Shown: in pieces, positions 34,439-42,466 of the stretch
Position numbering within the stretch: position 1 is the stretch's first letter
How the letters are laid out: each line of letters opens with the position of its first letter
Assembly: GCA_015075445.1 (NCBI GenBank)
Contig: JABTUJ010000013.1
Coordinates: forward strand, 105,895 to 169,894
DNA: 64,000 nucleotides
Reading direction: 5' to 3'
Source: Verrucomicrobiales bacterium
Lineage (GTDB): Bacteria; Verrucomicrobiota; Verrucomicrobiia; Limisphaerales; J093
Translations under genes and position numbers: made by a program
Notes under the pieces: model-generated
Database searches by the model: none
What the model was told of the DNA's origin: nothing
Seen by the model: only the letters and a program-made list of their open reading frames with translations

Positions 34439-34450
34439 CCTCTGCGCCAA

Positions 34451-34472
34451 TTGAGACTACCCATAGTCTCAA
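34451..34472. promoter_or_regulatory. Perfect palindrome (likely autoregulatory operator) before the antitoxin
   Basis: TTGAGACTA (34451-34459), spacer CCCA, TAGTCTCAA (34464-34472): a perfect 9-bp inverted repeat ending at the base before the antitoxin ATG. Its position and symmetry fit the operator bound by the Xre-type antitoxin. The same hairpin could also act as an attenuator or terminator for mvhG read-through, but no T-run follows. Confidence 0.6.
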
Positions 34473-34961
34473 ATGAATGCCTCGAAGTCAGCGCGTCCGA
34501 AACCGACTCCGGCCGCCCGGCCCTTTCCCTGGGCCGGCATCATCGGCTCCCATGTGCACGGCGCCCGGACCAAGGCCGCCGAGCAGCTCCGCACCACCAA
34601 CGTTGTGGTGCAGGCCGTGCAACACGGCCTGCCCTTCGCCGAGCTCGAGGCGCTCCAGACCGCCCTCGATCTCCCGCTCGAGAAGCTGGCCCCCAAGCTC
34701 GGCATGTCCCGCGCCACCCTCCACCGGCGTAAACAGGAAGGCCGGCTGACCCCCATCGAGTCCGACCGTCTCATGCGCTACGCCCGGCTGATGGGGCACG
34801 CTGTCACCGTGTTCGGCGACGAAACGAGCGCGCGTGAATGGCTCCGACATCCCCAATACGGCCTGGGGTGGGCCGTGCCGCTGGACTACGCGGAAACCGA
34901 GGCCGGCACCCGGGAGGTCGAGTATCTGCTCGGGCGCATTGATTACGGAGAGTATTCGTGA
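34473..34961 (+). CDS. Xre/MbcA/ParS-type antitoxin (partner of RES toxin)
   Basis: 162 residues. A helix-turn-helix-like N-terminal region (FAELEALQTALDLPLEKLAP, then LGMSRATLHRRKQEG) precedes the DUF2384/MbcA-ParS toxin-binding domain (ESDRLMRYARLMGHAVTVFG, then AREWLRHPQYGLG). It neutralises the RES toxin encoded next, whose GTG overlaps the antitoxin stop (GTGA). A perfect palindrome abuts its start. The module interrupts the hydrogenase operon between mvhG and mvhA. Confidence 0.9.
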   Translation: MNASKSARPKPTPAARPFPWAGIIGSHVHGARTKAAEQLRTTNVVVQAVQHGLPFAELEALQTALDLPLEKLAPKLGMSRATLHRRKQEGRLTPIESDRLMRYARLMGHAVTVFGDETSAREWLRHPQYGLGWAVPLDYAETEAGTREVEYLLGRIDYGEYS

Positions 34962-35425
34962 AGGTGCACGCCTGGCGTCTGGTACCTGAGCATCGCGGGG
35001 ACGCGGCCTTCACCGGGGAGGGGGCCCGGCGGTACGGTGCCCGTTGGAACTCTCCCGGACGCCCGGTGGTTTATCTCAGTGAACATCGCTCGTTGGCCGC
35101 ACTCGAAGTGATGGTTCAGCGGCGCAGCGTTCGGGAACTGGCGCAGCGATTCCTCCTTTTTGAGGCGACCTGGGACGAGGATCTCGTGGAGCGCCTCCCT
35201 CTCGACGCCCTGCCCGGTGACTGGCGTTCGCAGCCCCCCGCGCATGCCACCGTCGGGCTGGGCGACGCTTGGCTCCGGGCCGGCCGCTCGGCCGTCCTCG
35301 CCGTGCCCAGTGCCCTCATCCCGGAGGAGCTCAACTACCTCCTGAACCCGGTCCATCGTGATTTCGCCCGGATCCCCCTGGCCAAACCCAACCCGTTCAC
35401 TTTTGACCCGCGTCTCCTGAACTGA
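34958..35425 (+). CDS. RES domain NAD-degrading or ADP-ribosylating toxin
   Basis: 155 residues from GTG 34958. The RES fold signature is present: HAWRLVP, GARRYGARWNSPGRPVVYLS with the key Arg and Tyr, LAALEV with the conserved Glu, and the C-terminal FDPRL. RES toxins consume NAD+ (MbcT, Res) or modify target enzymes (ParT). The start overlaps the antitoxin stop, a usual layout for this pair. It ends 30 bases before the mvhA start, so mvhA may depend on transcription through the module. Confidence 0.92.
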   Translation: MKVHAWRLVPEHRGDAAFTGEGARRYGARWNSPGRPVVYLSEHRSLAALEVMVQRRSVRELAQRFLLFEATWDEDLVERLPLDALPGDWRSQPPAHATVGLGDAWLRAGRSAVLAVPSALIPEELNYLLNPVHRDFARIPLAKPNPFTFDPRLLN

Positions 35426-35455
35426 CGTCACCGCTCCTTGCGACACCCCGTACCG

Positions 35456-37003
35456 ATGCCTATGAATTCCGCGATCCAGAAGACCTTCAACGAGGGCAAC
35501 CTGCGCGCCAACGCCGCCTACCAGGCCGCCAAGCGCAACATCACCATCGATCCCATCACCCGCCTCGAAGGCCACGGCAAGATCGACATCTACCTGGACG
35601 ACAAAGGCGACGTCGAGCGCGCCTACATGCAGGTCCCCGAACTCCGCGGCTTCGAGGTCTTCAGCCTCGGGCGCCCCGCCGAGGACATGCCCCAGATCAC
35701 CAGCCGCATCTGCGGCGTGTGCCCGACCGCCCATCACATGGCGGCCACCAAGACCCTGGACGATCTGTACCAGATCGAGCCCACCTCCGCCGGGCGGAAG
35801 ATCCGCGAGTTGGTTTACAACACCTTCGTCCTCGAGGACCACGCCCTGCACGTGTTCGTGCTGGGGGGACCCGACTTCATCGTGGGCCCGGATGCCCCGC
35901 CGGCCGAGCGCAATATCGTTGGTGTCATCGGTAAGGTCGGTCTCGAAGCTGGAAAAAAGGTCATCGGCACCCGCAAGCGCCTCCGGGAGCTCATCGCCTA
36001 CTTCGGCGGCAAGGTCGTCCATCCGGTGTTGGGCCTGCCCGGCGGCGTCAGCAAGGCCCTCAAGCCGGAGGACCTGCCGAAGTTCAAGCAGCTCGCCAAG
36101 GACGGCGTGGAGTTCGCCGAGTGGACCAACACCGTCTTCAAGCAGATCGTCCTCGGCAACCCCGACTATGTGAAGATGATCACGTCGGACGCCTACACCC
36201 ACAAGACCTGCTACATGGGGATGGTGGACGACCAGAACCAACTGAACTTCTACGACGGCAAGCTCCGCGTCGTGGACTGCCAGGGCAAGGAGGTCTGCAA
36301 GTTCACCGCCCGGCAGTACCGCGAGTTCGTGGCCGAACATGTCGAGCCCTGGAGTTACATGAAGTTCACCTTCCTCAAGCAGCGGGGATGGAAGGACTTT
36401 GTCGAGGGCCCCGACACCAGCATCTACGCCGTCGGCCCGCTGGCCCGCTTGAACGCCTCCGACCGCCTGGCCACGCCCAAGGCCCAGGCCGCGTACGAGG
36501 AGTTCTACAAGACGCTGGGCGGCAAACCGGCGCACCACACCCTCGCCACGCACTGGGCGCGCGTCATCGAGATGATCTATGCCGCCGAACGCATCGAGCA
36601 GTTGATCAACGATCCCGAGATCACCAGTCCCGACGTCCGGCGCGTGCCGACTACCGTGCCCGCCGAGGGCATGGGGGTGGTCGAAGCCCCGCGCGGCACC
36701 TTGTTCCACCACTACCAGACCGATGCGCGTGGCGTCATCACCATGGCCAACATGATCGTCGCCACCGGCAACAACGCGGCCCGCATTGCCATGAGCGTGG
36801 AACGGGCGGCCAAGGGTTTGATCCAGGGCATGAAGGATGCCACGAAGATCCCCGAAGGCCTGCTCAACAAGGTTGAGATGGCCTTCCGCGCCTACGACCC
36901 TTGCCTGGGCTGTGCCACGCATACTCTGCCCGGCAGCACACCCCTCATCGTCAACGTCTACGACCATCAGCGCCAACTCGCCCACCGGCTGGTCCAGGGC
37001 TGA
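35456..37003 (+). CDS. mvhA: Group 3c [NiFe] hydrogenase large subunit MvhA
   Basis: 515 residues from ATG 35456; ATG 35462 is equally possible. The Ni-Fe ligands are intact: RICGVCPTAHH (C86, C89) and DPCLGCATH (C483, C486). A 26-residue extension after His489 is the peptide removed by the maturation protease encoded just downstream. H2 oxidation here would feed MvhG, MvhD and HdrA. The protein is cytoplasmic. The gene is separated from mvhG by a toxin-antitoxin pair, which is unusual because these genes are normally adjacent. Confidence 0.94.
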   Translation: MPMNSAIQKTFNEGNLRANAAYQAAKRNITIDPITRLEGHGKIDIYLDDKGDVERAYMQVPELRGFEVFSLGRPAEDMPQITSRICGVCPTAHHMAATKTLDDLYQIEPTSAGRKIRELVYNTFVLEDHALHVFVLGGPDFIVGPDAPPAERNIVGVIGKVGLEAGKKVIGTRKRLRELIAYFGGKVVHPVLGLPGGVSKALKPEDLPKFKQLAKDGVEFAEWTNTVFKQIVLGNPDYVKMITSDAYTHKTCYMGMVDDQNQLNFYDGKLRVVDCQGKEVCKFTARQYREFVAEHVEPWSYMKFTFLKQRGWKDFVEGPDTSIYAVGPLARLNASDRLATPKAQAAYEEFYKTLGGKPAHHTLATHWARVIEMIYAAERIEQLINDPEITSPDVRRVPTTVPAEGMGVVEAPRGTLFHHYQTDARGVITMANMIVATGNNAARIAMSVERAAKGLIQGMKDATKIPEGLLNKVEMAFRAYDPCLGCATHTLPGSTPLIVNVYDHQRQLAHRLVQG

Positions 37004-37043
37004 ACCGCAGGACCTTGCTGTCCTCCGTAATCCTGGAACTTCC

Positions 37044-37071
37044 CTTGAGCTTTGAGCTTTGAGCTTTGAGC
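37044..37071 (+). repeat. Heptanucleotide tandem repeat (TTTGAGC, four copies)
   Basis: Between mvhA and the maturation protease gene, CTTGAGC is followed by three perfect TTTGAGC units. Same unit length as the array at 4374-4436 but a different sequence. Confidence 0.85.
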
Positions 37072-37087
37072 TTGCCAAGTACCGGTC

Positions 37088-37666
37088 ATGAGCGCGTTGA
37101 CCTCCACGTCAGGTACCGCCGCCGTGCGACCGACGAACGACGCGGGCGTGGACGCGCCTCCTTCGCGTTCCGCCGACGTCCTGGTCTTGGGTCTGGGCAA
37201 CGCCATCCTGAGCGACGACGCCATCGGACTGCGCGTGGTTCGCGCCTTGCAGCAGCGGCTCGAACCGGGTGACCCGGTGGTGGCGGAGGAGAGCGAGGAG
37301 ATGGGGCTGGCTTTGCTGGACTCCATCGTCGGCTACCGCGAGCTCGTCCTCGTCGATGCCATCCAGACCGGGACACAGGCGCCGGGGTATCTCCACGAGT
37401 TCGACGGGGACAGCCTCCCGACGCGGCGGTCCGGGGCCCCGCATTTCCTCGGGGTGGGGGATACGCTGGCGTTGGGCCGCCTCCTCGGACTGCCCATGCC
37501 CGAACGGGTGACCATCTTCGCGGTTGAAGTCGCCGATCCCTTCACGCTGGGCACGGACCTCACGCCGGCCGTCCAGGAGGCTCTGCTCCCCGCCCTCGAG
37601 CGCGTGTGGGCTCGTCTGCGTTCCTTCCGCCACGCGGACGGTTGCCTCGACCGGTCTTCTCGGTAA
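37088..37666 (+). CDS. Hydrogenase maturation protease
   Basis: 192 residues from ATG 37088. The family motif VLVLGLGNAILSDDAIGLRV and the nickel-sensing acidic residues (EESEEMGLALLDSI and VLVDAIQTG) are present, with a final His in the GAPHFLGVGD region. It cuts the C-terminal extension from MvhA after nickel insertion. A ~25-residue unconserved N-terminus precedes the domain. It is the last gene of the hydrogenase locus; other hyp genes must lie elsewhere. Confidence 0.9.
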   Translation: MSALTSTSGTAAVRPTNDAGVDAPPSRSADVLVLGLGNAILSDDAIGLRVVRALQQRLEPGDPVVAEESEEMGLALLDSIVGYRELVLVDAIQTGTQAPGYLHEFDGDSLPTRRSGAPHFLGVGDTLALGRLLGLPMPERVTIFAVEVADPFTLGTDLTPAVQEALLPALERVWARLRSFRHADGCLDRSSR

Positions 37667-37675
37667 TCTTCCGCC

Positions 37676-38152
37676 ATGACTTGGCAGGAAGTCTGCGAGG
37701 ACCGCAGCCTGCGGAACCTCCCCTACAAGGTGGAGTTGGACCGCGGGGGAAGGATCGTGATGAGCCCGCACCGCAAGGAACACAGCGCCTACCAGGGCGA
37801 GATCGGCGCGCTCCTCAGCCGACTCCTGCCAGGAGGCCGGGTCATGTCGGAGTGCGCCATTGACACCGCCGACGGGGTGAAGGTCGCGGACGTGGCCTGG
37901 GCATCCCGACGGCGCTGGCTCGAAATGAGCGATGCGCCCAGTTGTTCGGTTGCGCCGGAAATCTGCGTCGAGGTCACCTCCCTCTCCAACACCGACACCG
38001 AGATCGAGGCGAAGCGGCGGCTCTACCTCGAGGCGGGTGCCGCCGAGGTCTGGGTATGCGACGCGGACGGCTGCCTCTGGTTCTTCGACGCGTCCGGTGC
38101 GCTCTCCCGTTCGCGCCGTTGCCCGAGGTTCCCCAAACGCGTGCGCCTTTGA
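37676..38152 (+). CDS. Uma2 family (DUF820) putative endonuclease
   Basis: 158 residues. The PD-(D/E)xK-like core of the Uma2/DUF820 family is visible: YKVELDRGGRIVMSPHRKEH, VKVADVAWAS (the PD-like Asp), PEICVEVTSLSNTDTEIEAK (E-x-x-S and following Lys), and AAEVWVCDADG. These proteins are abundant in cyanobacteria and Verrucomicrobiota, with no settled function. It starts ten bases after the maturation protease stop; this is probably chance proximity. Confidence 0.87.
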   Translation: MTWQEVCEDRSLRNLPYKVELDRGGRIVMSPHRKEHSAYQGEIGALLSRLLPGGRVMSECAIDTADGVKVADVAWASRRRWLEMSDAPSCSVAPEICVEVTSLSNTDTEIEAKRRLYLEAGAAEVWVCDADGCLWFFDASGALSRSRRCPRFPKRVRL

Positions 38153-38436
38153 TCCGAGGTATTCCTGAGCCGTGGCTCGGCACGAGCGCCGCCCCACCAA
38201 GAAGGACAGGTCCATGATGCAGCGGAACAGGCGAATCAATCCCTGACCTCCCATTCGCCTGTCCCCATTCGTCTGTCTCCCTTCTTCTGTTCCCCTGTCC
38301 CCATTCGCCTGTAAACCCCGCCCGACAGATCGCGACCTTGCTGATGCGCCCTGCGCTTGCGCGCCGGCTCGCCGTGTCCAATGCTGCCGGCGAAGTGTAA
38401 TGGGCTGACGCATTGAACCGTGCGAATCCCACCGCC
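38153..38436. other. Intergenic region with imperfect repeats
   Basis: 284 bases. The core is a set of imperfect direct repeats around CCATTCGCCTGTCCCC (38250-38313), with the reverse motif CAGGCGAAT upstream at 38227-38235, allowing a hairpin. Nothing resembling a gene was seen. Confidence 0.5.
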
Positions 38437-41400
38437 ATGGAAACACGACTGCTAGATCCGTCCCGCCGTGTGCCGGTGGCCTTCGGCTGGGCCCCGCTGG
38501 CCCTTGCCGCCGTGTTGCTGTTGCCCCTGGCCAGCCGCACGGCTGAGGGCTCCAACGAACCCCGTTCCGTGCCGAACGGCACGGCCGTCGTCCAGGCCTG
38601 GCAACCCCACCAACGCCTCTACGTCAAAGGCGACCTCGGCATCAGTCCCGCCCAGCTCGCTGGCCTCGAGCAGTGGCTGGACACGCGCGCCACCAACTGG
38701 GTCGTCGTCCTGCTCGAAAGCGCCGCCGGCGAGACCTATACCGATCCCGAAGGCCAGACCTGGTCCGGCATCGAGGCCGTCAACCACGCCCTTGGCAAGG
38801 GTCTGATGAACCGGACCGACTTCGGCCAGTCGGTCGACCCCCGCACCGGGGAGCGCAACGCCTGCTTCCTCGCCCTGTTCCTCAAGGACCGACGCTTCTC
38901 CTACTACGGCTCCGATGCCCAGGACCGGCGCGGTCTCGGCGAAGAGCAATGGATCGGCAATCTCGATGGCCCGGCCATCAACGCCATGCGCAACGGCGGC
39001 CGCATCCTGGATGCCGTCAAGGACACCATCACCACCATCGAAGGCCGCCTCACCGCCCGCATCGAGTCGGAGCGTGAAGCCGCCGCCCCGCAGGCCGCCG
39101 AACGCGAGTTGGCTCGCACCCGAGCCGCCGCCCAGGCGCAGGCAGATGTCGCCGCCGCCCGCGGCGCGCTCCAGCAGTTGACCCGCCGCCTGGCGTCCTT
39201 CCCCCAATCGCCCGCCGAGGCCGGCGGCGATTTGATCCGACCCGACCTCGCCGCGGTGAAGGCGGATTTGGCCGCGGCCGAACAGGCCCTGGCGGCCGGC
39301 CAGGCCGCGGACGCGTCCCGTTTTGCCAACGCCGTTCGTCGGCGCGTGGACCCCGTGTTGGAGGGACTCGATCGGCACGCCCAGGCCAGCGGACGTTTCG
39401 AGGAGGTCGCCGCCCGCTACCAGCAGCAGGCACAACATCCCCGGGCCGATGCCGCTTCCGGCCCCCTGGGCGAAGCGGCTGACCGTCTCCAGATCGCCCG
39501 CCGCGAACACGCCCGCGGCGATTCGAGCTACGAGGCCCACCTGGCCGCCGCCACAGCGGCCCTGCAGACCGCTCAGGCCTCCCTCGAGGCCGCCGACCGC
39601 GCCGCCCAGACACGCCGCCTGTTCCTGGGTTTCGCCGGTAGCTCCGGCACCCTCGTCGTGCTCCTCCTCGGCGTGTTCCTCAATCGACGTCGGGTGGGCC
39701 CGCGCCGCGAGGCCCAGCATCTGCACGAGGTCTGGCGCCAGGGCATGCGCGACAAGACCGACGGCCTGTTCGCCTTGCTCGACCGCCGGGCCACCGTGGT
39801 GGGCACCTCGACCCTCGACGCCGAACGACGTTACGCGGGGCAAACCCTCGAACTCAGCCGCCGCGCCATCCAGGACGTCGACGAGCTCTTCATCATGTCC
39901 GCTTCCGTGGATCGTATCCTCGCCCAGGCCCACCGCCTCCTCGAACCGGGCACCGGCTTCGGCAAGGCCCGGAACTTCTTCCTGCGCCGCGCCTACCTGC
40001 GCGCCCTGCGCCTGCTCAAGGACGAACCCATCCGCTTCCAACCCGGCGACCGCGTGGAGCTCATCGTCCGCGGACCCCGCACGGAACGCGACCGGCTGCT
40101 GGGGGATCTGGCCAGTTACCAGCCCTTCGCATTGACCTTCCAGGAACTCATCGAGGCTTTCAACCAACGCGCCGCCCGCGCCCTCGCCGCCCTGGACCGG
40201 ATCGAGTCCGACACGCTCGAATGCACCCGCGTGATTGCGGCGATCGAGGCCGACCTCGACGCCGCGCGGACCGAGGCCGAACCCCTCGCCGCCGCGGCGG
40301 TCGAGGACGGGTTGCTAAGCCTGGAGACCCTGCGCCTGCAGCTCCTCCCGGCCGTCACTGAGACGCTGGCCCAGGCCTTGCGCCAGGCGGCGGCTGATCC
40401 CGTGGGCGCCCTGGCCGGACCCGCGGCGCGTGCGCAGCAGCACGCCAGCGACGCGCGCGCCCTCGTCGCCGCCGTGGCTCACGTACGACGGGAACGGTTC
40501 CCCCGCTTCCAGGAGCACCGGCAGAGCCTGCAGACCGCCGGCCTGGCCGTGGGTTGGGTCGACGACGCCATCGAGACCCTGTCCGCTTCCACCGACAACA
40601 TCGCTTCCACAGCCCGGGAAGCCTCCGCTGCCACAGCCATTCAGGACTTTGCTCGCACCGGCCAGACGTTGTCCGAACGCCTCGAGCAGACCGTCGCGCT
40701 TCACCAGCGTCGCGAAGACCAGACCAGCCCGGCGGTCGCCGCCGCCCGCGCCCGCCTCACGGAGGTCCGCCGTCAATTGGGCACCGCCCTCAGCCTCGAC
40801 CCGGCACGCACGCTCGTCGAACAGGGCCTCAGTCCGGAGGAACGCCTGGCCGGTGCCGACGCTCAGTTGACGGCCGCGCGCGCCTCCCTCGACCGGGGCG
40901 ATGTCCCCGCGGCGCAGGGTGCCCTCGATGCGGCTGAAGCCCTGGTGCGCGAAGCGGGCGAGCTGATCGACACCACCCTCGAGGTGTTGGAACGGCGCGA
41001 GCGCGAGGTCGAATCCTTGCGCGCCGAACTTCAACGTCTCGATTCTCTGCTACCCGAGCGGCGCGCCACCCTGACCAGCCTCGCTGCCACGTACGCGTCC
41101 GACACCCTGCTGCTCGGCGCGGGTGACCCGGCCCATCCCCAGGCCAACGGCACGGTGGTTGACAACCTCGAAGAAGCGCAGGGCAACCTGTCGGCGGCGC
41201 GCGCCCGCGTCCAACGGGCCGAAGCCATCTTCACCACCGGCCGTCTGCTCGAAGCGGCCGATTTCTGGAGCCACGCCCGTGCCGACCTGGAGATCGCCGC
41301 CGTGCGGTTGCAGGAGATCGACGAAAAGCGTGCCCGCCTGGAGACCACGGAGGCCGCGAACGCCCGCTGCCTCGCGGACCTGGAGAGCCGCGCCGCCGCG

Positions 41401-42339
41401 CTCGATTCCCGCCTGGCTACGCCCGCCACGATGCGTCCCACGCTGGCCCGGCTGGCGGCCGCCCGACAGCGCCTTCCCGACGTGCGGTCTCGCCTCACCG
41501 TTCCCGGCCGCAACCCCTTCACGCTCGCCGCCGAACTCGACGCCGCCAGCGTTGAGTTCGATCAGGTCGAAGACCAGGCGCGCTGCGACCGCGACGTCTT
41601 CGAGGAGGCCCGGCGCAGCCTCAAAGCCGCGTTCGCCCAGGCACAGCAGGCCGAAACCGTAGCTGCGGAAACCGCGCAGAGCGGTCTGACCCCCAGCCCC
41701 GCTATGGTCGCTGCCCGCGGCGAAGTGCCTCGCCTGGCCCCCGCGCTCGACGCCCTGGAGAACCAGCTCCGCCGCGCGCACGAGGATTGGAACCAAGTTG
41801 ACGCCGAAGCCGACCGCCTCACCGCCCACGCGGCCCAGCTCACCGCCACGCTCAAGGGTGAGCTCGAACGGGCCCGCAGCGTCGTCGAGGCCATCTCGAA
41901 CGCCGCGACCACCGTTCGTTCCGCGAGTTCCTGGACCGGCGGCTGGAAGGTCCTGATCCAGGGTGCCCCGGGCAGCGACGCGTTGGAGGAGGCCCGGCGC
42001 CTGCTGCAACGCGGCGCCTACGATCACGCCCTGGCGCAGGCGGAAACCGCGCGGCGCATGGCCGCCACCGCGATCGCGGAAGCCGAGGCCGAGATGCGGC
42101 GCCGGGAAGCCGCTGAACGCGCGCGTCGGGAGCACGAGCGGGCCCTCCGCCGGGCTGCCGAGATGGCCCGACAGACCCGCCGGTCAAGTTCCTGGAGCAC
42201 GGGCGGTCTGGGCGGGTCGTTCGGTGGTGGGTCGTCGCATGGCGGTTTCGGCGGTCGTTCCTCGTGGGGCGGCTCCGGCTCGGGCGCCCGCTCTTCCGGC
42301 TTCCGTTCAGGCTCCGGCGCTCGCACCTCGGGGTGGTGA
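38437..42339 (+). CDS. Giant TPM-like membrane protein with coiled coils and Ser/Gly-rich tail
   Basis: 1,300 residues from ATG 38437. An N-terminal signal-anchor (PLALAAVLLLPLASRTAEG) is followed by a TPM-like domain (DLGISPAQLAGLEQWLD, FLALFLKDRRFSYYGSDAQD, AINAMRNGGRILDAVKDTIT). A transmembrane segment (LFLGFAGSSGTLVVLLLGVF) lies near residue 400-420. Some 850 residues of Ala/Arg/Glu-rich coiled coil follow, and the protein ends in a Ser/Gly tail (GGSFGGGSSHGGFGG) as in YgcG/TPM proteins. Ordinary TPM proteins have 250-600 residues, so this is a large expansion. TPM domains act in photosystem II repair or stress-linked membrane quality control; the function here is unknown. Confidence 0.78.
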   Translation: METRLLDPSRRVPVAFGWAPLALAAVLLLPLASRTAEGSNEPRSVPNGTAVVQAWQPHQRLYVKGDLGISPAQLAGLEQWLDTRATNWVVVLLESAAGETYTDPEGQTWSGIEAVNHALGKGLMNRTDFGQSVDPRTGERNACFLALFLKDRRFSYYGSDAQDRRGLGEEQWIGNLDGPAINAMRNGGRILDAVKDTITTIEGRLTARIESEREAAAPQAAERELARTRAAAQAQADVAAARGALQQLTRRLASFPQSPAEAGGDLIRPDLAAVKADLAAAEQALAAGQAADASRFANAVRRRVDPVLEGLDRHAQASGRFEEVAARYQQQAQHPRADAASGPLGEAADRLQIARREHARGDSSYEAHLAAATAALQTAQASLEAADRAAQTRRLFLGFAGSSGTLVVLLLGVFLNRRRVGPRREAQHLHEVWRQGMRDKTDGLFALLDRRATVVGTSTLDAERRYAGQTLELSRRAIQDVDELFIMSASVDRILAQAHRLLEPGTGFGKARNFFLRRAYLRALRLLKDEPIRFQPGDRVELIVRGPRTERDRLLGDLASYQPFALTFQELIEAFNQRAARALAALDRIESDTLECTRVIAAIEADLDAARTEAEPLAAAAVEDGLLSLETLRLQLLPAVTETLAQALRQAAADPVGALAGPAARAQQHASDARALVAAVAHVRRERFPRFQEHRQSLQTAGLAVGWVDDAIETLSASTDNIASTAREASAATAIQDFARTGQTLSERLEQTVALHQRREDQTSPAVAAARARLTEVRRQLGTALSLDPARTLVEQGLSPEERLAGADAQLTAARASLDRGDVPAAQGALDAAEALVREAGELIDTTLEVLERREREVESLRAELQRLDSLLPERRATLTSLAATYASDTLLLGAGDPAHPQANGTVVDNLEEAQGNLSAARARVQRAEAIFTTGRLLEAADFWSHARADLEIAAVRLQEIDEKRARLETTEAANARCLADLESRAAALDSRLATPATMRPTLARLAAARQRLPDVRSRLTVPGRNPFTLAAELDAASVEFDQVEDQARCDRDVFEEARRSLKAAFAQAQQAETVAAETAQSGLTPSPAMVAARGEVPRLAPALDALENQLRRAHEDWNQVDAEADRLTAHAAQLTATLKGELERARSVVEAISNAATTVRSASSWTGGWKVLIQGAPGSDALEEARRLLQRGAYDHALAQAETARRMAATAIAEAEAEMRRREAAERARREHERALRRAAEMARQTRRSSSWSTGGLGGSFGGGSSHGGFGGRSSWGGSGSGARSSGFRSGSGARTSGW

Positions 42340-42466
42340 GACGCCCTGACCCTTTCTTGTCCTTTCACTAAGCAAAAGACCCGTTGACACCCCATCGGGT
42401 ATTACGTTGACTTCGCGTTCCGCAAAGGCTGGCCCAGCGGAACTGACAACGAAAAAGACACCGATT

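Noticed and set aside
34451..34472. Intrinsic terminator of mvhG
   Set aside because: The perfect palindrome has no T-run and abuts an ATG, so an operator is likelier.
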